DNA of 64,000 nucleotides, taken from Flavobacteriales bacterium (GTDB lineage Bacteria > Bacteroidota > Bacteroidia > Flavobacteriales_E > Vicingaceae). The stretch spans positions 39,118 through 103,117 of the forward strand of contig JAPHUD010000017.1 of the NCBI GenBank assembly GCA_026196775.1, given 5' to 3'. This document shows positions 8,380-17,025 of the stretch, piece after piece; positions within the stretch are counted from its first letter, which is position 1; each line of letters begins with the position of its first letter. The notes beneath the pieces were generated by a model. The model was given only the letters and a program-made list of their open reading frames with translations. It made no database searches and was not told the origin of the DNA. The position numbers were made by a program, and so were the translations under genes.

Positions 8380-9699
8380 ATGAACAAAATAGCTTTAATA
8401 ATACAACGAGAATACCTTACAAGGGTCAAGAAAACATCATTTATTTTAATGACATTGTTTGGACCAATATTAATGGCAGCACTTATGCTAGTGCCTATTT
8501 GGTTAGGCTTAAAAGATAAAGATATCCAAATAATTGAAGTAATTGATGAAACAGGTCAGTTTATCAACCAATTTGAAAATTCACTTACACTTCAGTTTGA
8601 TTACGAATTTAAACCAATAGAAGAAGCAAAAGCAGCCTTCTATAAAGAAAAATACACTTCTATTCTTCATATTTCTAATCTTGGTAAACAAACGACAGCA
8701 CAGCTTTATTATAAAAAGCAACCGGGTATGTCAACTATTAGTAATATAGAATCAACCATAGAAAAAGGGATTAGAAATATTGAGCTCAAAGATAAGTTTA
8801 ACATTACGAAAGCTCAGTTAGATGAAATTCAGCCCGATGTAAAAGTGAATCCAATTGCTTTAAGCGAAACAGGAGGTGAAGAATCTAAAAATGTTGGGGT
8901 AAGCACAGTGCTTGGTTTTGCCGGAGCTATCATGATTTATTTCTTCATATTTATGTACGGAATACAAATTATGCGAGGAGTGATAGAAGAAAAAACCAGC
9001 AGAATCGTAGAAATTATTATTTCTTCTGTAAAACCTTTTCAGCTGATGATGGGAAAAATTATAGGCATTGCATTGGTAGGATTAACACAGTTTTCGTTGT
9101 GGATAATATTATCTATGGGTATTTACACTATTGCTATGGCAGCAGTATCATCAGATAGTGTGGCCAATATGGTAAACACAGAACAAATGATGCAAGGCGA
9201 GCAAATGAATGAAATGACAAAAGCTGCTAGCTCAACTGATTTAGAAGCTCAAATTTCTAGTATGTTGCAACAAATTCCTATTGCTAAATTATTAATTTCA
9301 TTTTTGTTTTATTTTTTGGGAGGTTATTTATTGTACGGAGCATTTTTAGCGGCTATTGGTTCAGCGGTAGATAATGAAGCCGATTCTCAACAATTTATGA
9401 TGCCGGTAACCATTCCGTTAATTTTTTCATTTGTTGTAGCAGGTACAGTAATGGACAATCCTGATGGAGCGTTAGCTTTTTGGTTATCAATAATACCAAT
9501 TACTTCTCCTGTAATTATGATGGTAAGAATTCCTTTTGGAGTAGAAACATGGGAGTTATTACTTTCTATGGCACTATTAGTTTTAGGGTTTTTAGGAGCT
9601 ACATGGATGGCTGCAAAAATTTACCGTACAGGAATTTTAATGTATGGTAAGAAAATTACCTACAAAGAACTTTGGAAATGGCTTTCCTATAAAGGTTAA
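8380..9699 (+). CDS. ABC-2 type permease, NatB-like
   Basis: Membrane partner of the preceding ATPase. One membrane segment lies near residues 20-45, then an extracytoplasmic domain of about 130 residues (48-175), then five more segments (about 178-200, 225-250, 300-330, 340-365 and 370-415). This is the usual NatB plan. The motif VIEEKTSRIVEIIISSVKP after the second segment, read in two pieces (VIEEKTSRIVEI, IISSVKP), is characteristic of ABC-2 permeases. It is followed by the glycosyltransferase gene after 9 bases, so the three may be cotranscribed. Substrate unknown. Confidence 0.88.
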   Translation: MNKIALIIQREYLTRVKKTSFILMTLFGPILMAALMLVPIWLGLKDKDIQIIEVIDETGQFINQFENSLTLQFDYEFKPIEEAKAAFYKEKYTSILHISNLGKQTTAQLYYKKQPGMSTISNIESTIEKGIRNIELKDKFNITKAQLDEIQPDVKVNPIALSETGGEESKNVGVSTVLGFAGAIMIYFFIFMYGIQIMRGVIEEKTSRIVEIIISSVKPFQLMMGKIIGIALVGLTQFSLWIILSMGIYTIAMAAVSSDSVANMVNTEQMMQGEQMNEMTKAASSTDLEAQISSMLQQIPIAKLLISFLFYFLGGYLLYGAFLAAIGSAVDNEADSQQFMMPVTIPLIFSFVVAGTVMDNPDGALAFWLSIIPITSPVIMMVRIPFGVETWELLLSMALLVLGFLGATWMAAKIYRTGILMYGKKITYKELWKWLSYKG

Positions 9700-9708
9700 T
9701 TTTTTTTA

Positions 9709-10701
9709 ATGGAGAATTATACCGTAAAAATATTAGTTGTAAGATACAGTTCCATTGGTGATATTGTGCTTACAACTCCTGTAGTAAGGTGCTTAAAACA
9801 ACAGTTGGATGGCAATGTAGAAATTCATTATTTAACTAAAAAAAGCTATCGTTCTTTATTAGAAAACAATCCATATATCACCAAAGTACATACCATTGAA
9901 AAAAACAATAGTGAAGTTGCTGAACAGCTAAAAAATGAGGGTTTTCATTATATCATAGATTTACATAAAAATCTTCGCTCTAAAGGTATTTCCAGAAAAT
10001 TGGGTACACTGCATTTTACTTTTGATAAGTTGAATGTGAAAAAATGGTTATTGACCAATTTTAAAATAAACACATTGCCTGATATTCATATTGTTGATAG
10101 GTATTTTGAAGCCGTAAAACCTTTAGGAGTTGAGAATGATGGCAAAGGCTTAGATTTTTTTCTTACAGAAAAAGATATAGTAACTAATCTTCCAGAAACA
10201 CACAACAATGGCTATGTTACCATTGCTATAGGTGCTCAATTTGCAACTAAGTGTTTGTCTACAAGTAAATTAGTGGAGTTGTGTAATTTAATTCAACAAC
10301 CTATAATTTTAGCTGGAGGAAAAGAAGATGAACAAAAAGCCAATGAGATTATAAGTCATTCTTCTAATAAAAACATATACAATGCTTGTGGCAAGTATTC
10401 TATTAATCAGTCGGCATTTATTATAAAAAATAGCCAAATCCTCATTACTCACGATACAGGGTTAATGCATATCGGAGCAGCTTTGGGAGTAAATATTATT
10501 TCTATTTGGGGAAATACTGTTCCTGCTTTTGGGATGTATCCTTATCTGTCAAAAGAAAAATATGTAGTTATAGAAAATAATAATCTTAATTGCAGACCAT
10601 GTTCTAAAATAGGCTATGATGCCTGTCCGAAAAAGCACTTTAAATGTATGAATGATTTAAGCATGCAAGAAGTGATGGAGAAGATGAAGGTGTTGTCTTA
10701 A
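9709..10701 (+). CDS. glycosyltransferase family 9 (heptosyltransferase-like)
   Basis: GT-B fold enzyme of the ADP-heptose:LPS heptosyltransferase family, predicted to add a sugar to the LPS core on the cytoplasmic face of the inner membrane. The N-terminal motif ILVVRYSSIGDIVLTTPV and the donor-site motif THDTGLMHIGAALGV with IISIWG are both present. The length of 330 residues is normal. The C-terminus holds four cysteines (NCRPCSKIGYDACPKKHFKC), a pattern frequent in Bacteroidota members that could bind metal or form disulfides. It ends at 10701, its stop overlapping by 4 bases the end of the convergent gene at 10698. The exact sugar is not predictable. Confidence 0.9.
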   Translation: MENYTVKILVVRYSSIGDIVLTTPVVRCLKQQLDGNVEIHYLTKKSYRSLLENNPYITKVHTIEKNNSEVAEQLKNEGFHYIIDLHKNLRSKGISRKLGTLHFTFDKLNVKKWLLTNFKINTLPDIHIVDRYFEAVKPLGVENDGKGLDFFLTEKDIVTNLPETHNNGYVTIAIGAQFATKCLSTSKLVELCNLIQQPIILAGGKEDEQKANEIISHSSNKNIYNACGKYSINQSAFIIKNSQILITHDTGLMHIGAALGVNIISIWGNTVPAFGMYPYLSKEKYVVIENNNLNCRPCSKIGYDACPKKHFKCMNDLSMQEVMEKMKVLS

Positions 10702-11009
10702 TAAAACAAATAGTAAGTAAGAGCAAGCAAAATACCTACATAAATAAGTACACGTTTGTTAATCATACCGGTATTGTTTCTTCGGCTATAGTTATTTTGC
10801 CAATCTTCTCTAATTCTCGATTGATATTCAGAATTGCTATATTCTGAAGTGCTTGTCGGATTTTTTTCGTTTTCAACTTCTTTTTTTATCTGAGCAATTC
10901 GTTTTTCCAGTTTCTCTTTACGCTCGTCATAATAACGTGGGGTATATTCAAACTGACTAGGCTTTTTGGTATAAATACCAAACATTTTAGGGATTCTTGG
11001 TGCTTGCAT
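10698..11009 (-). CDS. conserved hypothetical protein with C-terminal membrane anchor
   Basis: A 103-residue protein with a basic/aromatic N-terminal motif FEYTPRYYDERKEKLEKRI that I recognise as common in small Bacteroidota proteins of unknown role. A predicted coiled coil (about 28-48) and a polar region follow, and a single membrane segment ends the chain (VLIYVGILLALTYYLF, about 86-103). The anchor at the extreme C-terminus suggests a tail-anchored protein with its bulk in the cytoplasm. It converges on the glycosyltransferase with overlapping ends, and 69 bases separate it from the HD hydrolase upstream. No function assigned. Confidence 0.7.
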   Translation of the reverse strand: MQAPRIPKMFGIYTKKPSQFEYTPRYYDERKEKLEKRIAQIKKEVENEKNPTSTSEYSNSEYQSRIREDWQNNYSRRNNTGMINKRVLIYVGILLALTYYLFY

Positions 11010-11078
11010 AATTCAGAAAATTTTCAACTACTAAATTACTAACTTTTAAGAAAAGATAAAATTGCAATGGGGTGGAAT

Positions 11079-11747
11079 TTATTTTTCCCCTTCCCATTCT
11101 TTATAAAACTCTTCTATAAACTGCTTCATGTAATTGTGGCGATGTGCTGCCATAGCTTTCCCTGTGGCAGTGTTCATTCGGTCTTTTAGTAAAAGTAATT
11201 TTTCATAAAAATGGTTGATAGTAGGTGCGGTACTATTTTTATATTCCTCTTTGCTCATGTTTAAGTTGGGTTGGATATTAGGTTCGTACATAGCTCTGTT
11301 TTTAAAACCTCCATAATTAAACGTTCGGGCAATTCCAATTGCTCCCATGGCATCTAATCTGTCAGCATCTTGCACAATAGCTAATTCAGTAGAGTTAAAT
11401 GCTTGTTCAAAATTTCCTCCTTTAAAAGAGATGTGTTGGATGATTTTTTCAACATGTGTAATAAGTTCTTCTTCAACAGAAATGGATTTCAAAAATTCAC
11501 GAGCTTTTTTCGGACCAATACTTTCATCTCCATTATTAAATTTAGCATCGGCAATATCGTGCAATAAAGCACCTAACTCAACAACTAAAAGGTTAGTTTT
11601 TTCTTGTGTAGCAATTTTTTTAGCCAATTGCCAAACTCTGTAAATATGCCACCAATCATGTCCACCTTCTGCATTAGCTAAGGTTTTTTTTACAAATTTT
11701 ACAGTCTGGTCTATTATTTCCTGATGAGCCATTTTCTGATGAAACAA
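11079..11747 (-). CDS. HD-domain phosphohydrolase
   Basis: Metal-dependent phosphohydrolase of the HD superfamily, YedJ-like subgroup. The metal ligands are visible: H in GGHDWWHIYRVWQLA, the HD pair in ALLHDIADAKF, and D in QDADRLDAMGAIGIARTF. The length (222 residues) matches this subgroup, which is usually annotated without a known substrate. A nucleotide or another small phosphate ester is plausible. It lies downstream of the M1 peptidase on the same strand, separated by 56 AT-rich bases. Confidence 0.88.
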   Translation of the reverse strand: MFHQKMAHQEIIDQTVKFVKKTLANAEGGHDWWHIYRVWQLAKKIATQEKTNLLVVELGALLHDIADAKFNNGDESIGPKKAREFLKSISVEEELITHVEKIIQHISFKGGNFEQAFNSTELAIVQDADRLDAMGAIGIARTFNYGGFKNRAMYEPNIQPNLNMSKEEYKNSTAPTINHFYEKLLLLKDRMNTATGKAMAAHRHNYMKQFIEEFYKEWEGEK

Positions 11748-11803
11748 ATATTAATATTAAACTATTCAAGTTGAATGATTTTTATGCAAATAAAATTTCA
11801 TTA

Positions 11804-14800
11804 TTACATATCAAATTTTCTAATTAATTCAAAAGGCTGTATCAATTTTAAATTTAATACAAACCTAATTTTTTCATCATATTTTAGTTGATTTAACTCT
11901 CCAGATGAAGTTATTGGAAAATATACTTCAAAAAAATCAGGTACAACATTTACCGCCACTCCAAAATTGTAAGCAAAATCGGAAACTCTATCTACTTCAT
12001 TGCCTGAAAAATCACGAGTAAGTGTTGCTGCCATACCTACATCGGCATATAAACTAAGGTGTTTGGTAAACAAACTACTTTCTATATTTACTGTGTTCAT
12101 CCATTTATTAGCTTGCATAAACTGCCCTTGAGATTCAGGAATCACAGGATTTCTAAAACCTCCATCTAATATAGCTATTTGCTGTTTAAATCTTCCAACA
12201 TCATTTCTACCCATAAACAATTCATTATACATATAGTCTGATGCTTCTCTTCCATAAAAATTATAGTTGAATCTGCTATTTTTTTGTTCATCGCTATTGT
12301 ATAAAAACCTTCCAACAAAAAATCTAAAACTTAAGCCTGTACCAGGTTTTTTATAAACAAACTTATAATGAGCTTCAACATTTAATTTTACAAAATTTTG
12401 ATGTTGTTGCACATTACCTTTCAACATATACGGATTGATAGGATGTTTACTTTTAATACCAACAATAATATTATTAATGTAGAAATAACCTAAGGTATCT
12501 TTATAAAGTACATTACCATTTACATCTCTTTTGCTAAAATCTGTAATTTCTTCAAAAATATTTACAAACTCATAGCTAAAAAATGTGCTAGTAAATTGAC
12601 GTGCACGTTTTTTCTTAAAATCAATCTCTACACGCGGATTTAGTTTGTAGTATTTCAATTGTTGTTCACCATAATTAAGATAAGTAAAAGATTTTGCACT
12701 TGCTCCTATTGCCATATCCTGAATAAATGTATTGGGCATAATGTGATAAAAAGCGGAAGCATAACCATTAATTTCATTGGTTTCGAAGGAATATAGTGGT
12801 GTCAAAATATATTCAAACTTTTTAGAAGGGATTAAAGAATTATAAAAAGCGATCCCCAGCATAATTTTATCGTTGTTATTCCAACCTGCTATGGGCGAAA
12901 AAAACAACTGTGTTTTATCAGGGTTTTCTATGCTTCCCACCCACTGTAAGCGTAAAGGCTCCAAAGTTTTAAATATCCCTTTAGTTTTTAGTGTATTATT
13001 TTGTCTATTTATTTCAGGAATATTTTTTTCAGCATCAATTTTATAAGTATCGTAATCGCCTTTTTCAAAAGGAACAAATGCTTTTTTGGCAATTGGTTCG
13101 TACCATTGTGTAGCTACAATTTTTCCATCTTTCATTCCAGAAACAGAGAAAGGTCCGTTTATTTTTCCATTGTTTTTAATTTTTAACAATGAGTTTCCAA
13201 GTGTATCAGTTTTTGATCTAGTAATTTTGTAATCTATTTTTTTGGTGGTTTTAATCATATCATCAAAAAACCAATCGAGATTTTCGCCTGTTTCTTCTTC
13301 AAAAATTTTCCTTAAATCGTTTGGTTGTGGATGTTTAAATTTCCACTCCTGAAAATAGCGTTGCATACATTTATCAAACTTTTCCTCTCCCAAATAATTC
13401 ATCAAATAATCAAAAGCAATAGCAGATTTTGAATACACTATTCCGCCATAATTTAATGGAGTATATTCGGCTGCTGCTAATTCTATAGGTTGGTCTTTGT
13501 TTCTTTTAGCATTTAACAAATAAGCTAATTCGTATTGGTGCTTATGTGGGTGACTCACCAAATCGAACCATTTAAAAACTTTTTCATTTTTATCATTAAG
13601 CTCTCCAACTAACAACCTTTCGGGATATTTAGTTTTGACATACCTTAACTCATTAAACGAGTTTATACCTTCGTCCATCCATGGATGTAAGCGTTCGTTT
13701 GTACCTAAAATACCATAAAACCAATTATGTCCTACTTCATGCATAATTACAGTCTCTAACACAAAAGCATCTCCCGACTCTCCAATTACAGTAACGTTGG
13801 GATACTCCATTCCAGCTCCAGCACTTAAAGCTCCATCTACAGCAGTAACATGTTTGTAAGGATAATCGCCATTCCACAAAGAATAATAATAAGTAGCATC
13901 ATTAAGGTATTCAATACTTTTTTTCCATAAATCGGCTTCGTTGTTGGTAAACATGGACCAAGTGGTTACTTTTTCTTTTGAATAAGGCAGCTCCACTTCT
14001 CCTTTTAAAATGTGGTAACGCTTGTCGGCAAACCAAGCAAAATCATGTACTTTTTCCTGATGATAATGTAAGGTCTTCATTTCTGTAGCTGACTCTGGAA
14101 AAGTAATATCACCTTCAAACACATCAATAGTAGCGGTATAATTAGCAATACTATCCATCCATTTCATTTCTTTATCACCATTTACTATATCTCCTGTAGC
14201 TCCAACTCTATAGTTTTTTGGCAAAGTAATATGCACATCAAAAGTTCCGTATTCGGAATAAAACTCTCCCTGATTTAGGTAAGGCATTTGATGCCAACCA
14301 TTTTGATCATAAACAGCAGGTTTAGGATACCACTGTGTAATTTGATAGGACTCTCCCATGTGTCCCAAACGAGAAAAAATTCCTAAGGGCAATTTTACAC
14401 TAAAAGGCGTATAAATTTCTACAGACTCTCCGGGTAAAAGTGGTTCTGGCAAATAAATAATTGCAACATCTTCATGTTCTTCAGTAATTGTCCAAATAGC
14501 AATTTCTCCATTTACTTTAAATTCTAGTCCATCAATAAATCCCAAATGCCTATCGTGAGAAAAATACAACATGGTATTATTTTCTTCTAAAAATTGCTGA
14601 GTTAACGCTGTTTTATGGTTTTTATAGGCATTTGGCCATAAATGGATATAAATATAGTTGAGTGCTTTATTTGAATTATTCTTATAAAGAATAGTTTCAT
14701 TTCCATCTAATTGATGTAACTCATCATTTAGTGTTACATTAATTTCATAACTTACTTCTTGCTGAAAATAGTTTGAGTCGGGCTGTGCTACAAGCGCGGT

Positions 14801-14839
14801 AAATAATAAAAAAAGCGATAGTCCTAGTAAGAATTTCAT
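11804..14839 (-). CDS. secreted M1-family metallopeptidase with C-terminal beta-barrel-like domain
   Basis: Zinc aminopeptidase of the gluzincin M1 family. A signal peptide (1-18, ending VAQ) is followed by the M1 beta-domain. The catalytic domain has HEVGH at 367-371 and the third ligand E390 (HEXXH-18-E), and GAGMEYPNVT stands in place of the usual GAMEN exopeptidase motif. From about residue 640 to 1011 the chain changes to alternating strands with aromatic girdles (for example KIMLGIAFYNSL, FEYILTPLYSF, LSFRFFVGRFLY), as in an outer-membrane barrel. The length of 1011 compares with about 600 for plain bacterial M1 proteins. I infer a peptidase held at the outer membrane by its own barrel. 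It is 22 bases downstream of the CorC-like gene. Confidence 0.85.
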   Translation of the reverse strand: MKFLLGLSLFLLFTALVAQPDSNYFQQEVSYEINVTLNDELHQLDGNETILYKNNSNKALNYIYIHLWPNAYKNHKTALTQQFLEENNTMLYFSHDRHLGFIDGLEFKVNGEIAIWTITEEHEDVAIIYLPEPLLPGESVEIYTPFSVKLPLGIFSRLGHMGESYQITQWYPKPAVYDQNGWHQMPYLNQGEFYSEYGTFDVHITLPKNYRVGATGDIVNGDKEMKWMDSIANYTATIDVFEGDITFPESATEMKTLHYHQEKVHDFAWFADKRYHILKGEVELPYSKEKVTTWSMFTNNEADLWKKSIEYLNDATYYYSLWNGDYPYKHVTAVDGALSAGAGMEYPNVTVIGESGDAFVLETVIMHEVGHNWFYGILGTNERLHPWMDEGINSFNELRYVKTKYPERLLVGELNDKNEKVFKWFDLVSHPHKHQYELAYLLNAKRNKDQPIELAAAEYTPLNYGGIVYSKSAIAFDYLMNYLGEEKFDKCMQRYFQEWKFKHPQPNDLRKIFEEETGENLDWFFDDMIKTTKKIDYKITRSKTDTLGNSLLKIKNNGKINGPFSVSGMKDGKIVATQWYEPIAKKAFVPFEKGDYDTYKIDAEKNIPEINRQNNTLKTKGIFKTLEPLRLQWVGSIENPDKTQLFFSPIAGWNNNDKIMLGIAFYNSLIPSKKFEYILTPLYSFETNEINGYASAFYHIMPNTFIQDMAIGASAKSFTYLNYGEQQLKYYKLNPRVEIDFKKKRARQFTSTFFSYEFVNIFEEITDFSKRDVNGNVLYKDTLGYFYINNIIVGIKSKHPINPYMLKGNVQQHQNFVKLNVEAHYKFVYKKPGTGLSFRFFVGRFLYNSDEQKNSRFNYNFYGREASDYMYNELFMGRNDVGRFKQQIAILDGGFRNPVIPESQGQFMQANKWMNTVNIESSLFTKHLSLYADVGMAATLTRDFSGNEVDRVSDFAYNFGVAVNVVPDFFEVYFPITSSGELNQLKYDEKIRFVLNLKLIQPFELIRKFDM

Positions 14840-14861
14840 TATTAATCTTTAGAAGAAAAAT

Positions 14862-16130
14862 TTATTCGTCATTATCTGTAATATGGATAGTTACCAAATC
14901 AATTTTATTATTACTTACTTTATCAATTTTAATTTCAAGACCATTATGTCTAATGATTTCATCTTTTTCAGGAATAGATTCATCTACAGAAATTATTAAA
15001 CCAGCCAATGTTTCATAATCATCAGATTCAGGCAAGTTGAGCATATATTTTTCATTAATATAGTCAATTTCTAATCTTGCTGAAAATTGATAAAGATCTT
15101 CATCTATTTTTATCTCTGTAAGCTCTTCATTATCATGTTCATCTTCAATGTCGCCAAAAATTTCTTCAATAATATCTTCGGTAGTAATAATTCCTGAAGT
15201 GCCTCCAAACTCATCTACCACTACTGCTACGCTTTTTCTGTGCGTTATGAATTCTTGTAAAATTTGGTTGGCAGGCATAGATTCTGGAATAATAGAAATA
15301 GGTAATAATATAGATTTTACTGTTTTAGGTTTTCTAAATAACTCTTTAGAATGAATATATCCAATAATATTGTCAATAGAATCTCTATAAATTAATATTT
15401 TAGATAAACCTGTTTCAATAAACTTGTCTCTAATGGTGGGCAAAGGAATTTCAATATCCATAGCAACCAAATCGGTTCTAGGAACCATACAATCTCGAGC
15501 TTTAACGCTAGAAAAATCTAAGGCATTCTTAAAAATTTGAATCTCATTATCAACATCTTCTCCTTCTTCTTTTTTCTGTTGAATATTGGTCATAAAATGT
15601 TCCAAATCAATTTTAGTAAAAGCCATATCGCTTTCTGATGTATCTACTCTAAAAAGTTTAAGTATTAAGTTGGAAACTCCCAACACCAATAATGTAAATG
15701 GATAGAGTAATATGTAAATAATTTGCAACGGAATTGCAGCAATTGTTAGTGCTTTGTTAGGATTAATTCTTAATAACGATTTAGGTAAAAATTCGGAAAA
15801 GAAAAGAATTAAGATAGTTGAAATTACTGTTTGAATAAACAATACAAAAAAATCGTTGGTAGTTATATGCTTATAAATGATTGGTTCCAACAATTTAGCC
15901 ATTAGTATACTATAAATTACCAAGGCGATATTGTTTCCAATAAGCATGGCACTTATAAATTTAGCAGGTTTTTTTAAGAAAAAAGAAAGTATTTTTCCTG
16001 AGAATACGCCTTTTTTGCTGCTCAATTCAATTTTAAGCCTGTTGGCAGTAACAAAAGCTATTTCCATTCCAGAAAATACTGCTGAAAACAGCATTGCAAT
16101 AAGAATAAAAATAATGTCTGATGAGGGCAT
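14862..16130 (-). CDS. CNNM/CorC-HlyC family membrane protein
   Basis: Inner-membrane protein with an N-terminal CNNM (DUF21) domain of about three or four membrane segments (1-155), a CBS-domain pair (about 205-325, with MVPRTDLVAMDIE and VAVVVDEFGGTSGIITTEDI) and a C-terminal CorC_HlyC domain. The family is linked to Mg/Co efflux or magnesium balance. GldE of the gliding machinery is also a member, so a gliding-related role is an alternative, but no other gld gene is close. The length of 422 residues is normal. It follows the 61-residue protein and LptC on the same strand, a neighbourhood conserved in Bacteroidota. Confidence 0.88.
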   Translation of the reverse strand: MPSSDIIFILIAMLFSAVFSGMEIAFVTANRLKIELSSKKGVFSGKILSFFLKKPAKFISAMLIGNNIALVIYSILMAKLLEPIIYKHITTNDFFVLFIQTVISTILILFFSEFLPKSLLRINPNKALTIAAIPLQIIYILLYPFTLLVLGVSNLILKLFRVDTSESDMAFTKIDLEHFMTNIQQKKEEGEDVDNEIQIFKNALDFSSVKARDCMVPRTDLVAMDIEIPLPTIRDKFIETGLSKILIYRDSIDNIIGYIHSKELFRKPKTVKSILLPISIIPESMPANQILQEFITHRKSVAVVVDEFGGTSGIITTEDIIEEIFGDIEDEHDNEELTEIKIDEDLYQFSARLEIDYINEKYMLNLPESDDYETLAGLIISVDESIPEKDEIIRHNGLEIKIDKVSNNKIDLVTIHITDNDE

Positions 16131-16168
16131 TTAGTATTTTAAATATGTTGGTGTAAAGTTATAAAAAA

Positions 16169-16354
16169 TTATTGTCCCATTCTTCGTCTTTGTCTTCTTC
16201 TCAGAAAATATAAAAACGAGGCTAAAACAGTAAGCATGAAAAAGAAAAGTGCGTCTTCTGTTGCAGTAAAGAAAAGATGGTAAATCCCTATTACACCACT
16301 AATAATGGCAATTACTAACCACATTAATTCTAAAAATCTAATTACTTTATTCAT
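16169..16354 (-). CDS. small two-helix membrane protein
   Basis: 61 residues with two predicted membrane helices (about 8-30 and 35-52) and a very basic C-terminus, FLRRRQRRRMGQ, expected to face the cytoplasm. I do not recognise a named family. Its position between lptC and the CorC-like gene, its ATG start and its clean hydrophobicity pattern support a real gene. It may be an accessory subunit of the CorC-like protein, but this is only inference from adjacency. Confidence 0.6.
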   Translation of the reverse strand: MNKVIRFLELMWLVIAIISGVIGIYHLFFTATEDALFFFMLTVLASFLYFLRRRQRRRMGQ

Positions 16355-16437
16355 ATTATTTATTGTTAATCATTAATAGTTACCTACTGTAAAATCTCAA
16401 GCATCGTAATCTCAAAATATTAATTTCCAATCCAAAA

Positions 16438-17019
16438 TTAAGGATTAACAGCAGTTGAGTCTTTATTTTCTTTTAGTAAAATAGTTCCTTTAATTTTATG
16501 AATTTTCCATTTGGTAAAGTCTTGATTTGCCTCAAAACCTTCTCCCATCAGTATTTCATCTTGGGTAGTGATTTTAACAAATTCATCAGAATAAATTTTA
16601 GCTGAATCTTGCATCCAAACTAAATGCTCTGTATTTAATTGTTCGCCTTTTTCATTTACCACCACTACATCATTTTTAGCTTCCATTATATTTTCTCCAA
16701 TTCTATGAATAGCGTAATTAGCAGTTAAAGTTGTGCTTACTTGTTTCAGCGAATCAAAAAAAATAACTTCAATACCCTCACTCATTTCTAAATAAGGATT
16801 TTTTGTTGCATACTCTTCCATCTTAGGAGCAGAAACCTTCATTTTTACTGCTGCTTTTTCAGAGTAAATTAGTTGAACATTTTTACCTTTTTTTAATGGT
16901 AACTTTTCTTTTTGGGTTAATTGTTCAACTTCTTTTAAGTCATTCTCGCACCCAAAACAAATAATCCCGAATGCAAAAAGCACCGGGATTATTTTTATGT
17001 TATGGAAACGTAGTTTCAA
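16438..17019 (-). CDS. lptC: LPS export lipoprotein LptC
   Basis: LptC is the bitopic or lipid-anchored protein that passes LPS from the LptBFG transporter to the periplasmic LptA bridge. The signal sequence ends in a lipobox-like ICFGC with C24, so a lipoprotein form is predicted, as usual in Bacteroidota. The mature part has the repeated beta-strand pattern of the OstA/LptA fold (GIEVIFFDSLKQVSTTLTA, then NDVVVVNEKGEQLNTEHLVW; ITTQDEILMGEGFEANQDF). The length is 193 residues. It lies 6 bases after the TPR gene and shares its operon with coaX and the outer-membrane protein. Confidence 0.85.
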   Translation of the reverse strand: MKLRFHNIKIIPVLFAFGIICFGCENDLKEVEQLTQKEKLPLKKGKNVQLIYSEKAAVKMKVSAPKMEEYATKNPYLEMSEGIEVIFFDSLKQVSTTLTANYAIHRIGENIMEAKNDVVVVNEKGEQLNTEHLVWMQDSAKIYSDEFVKITTQDEILMGEGFEANQDFTKWKIHKIKGTILLKENKDSTAVNP

Positions 17020-17025
17020 TTCTAA

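Noticed and set aside
11347..11643. 98-codon plus-strand frame inside the HD hydrolase gene
   Set aside because: The opposite strand has the intact HD motif; this translation has no recognisable features.
14862..16130. The CorC-like protein as GldE of the gliding machinery
   Set aside because: No other gld or spr gene is present in the window, so the general family name is safer.
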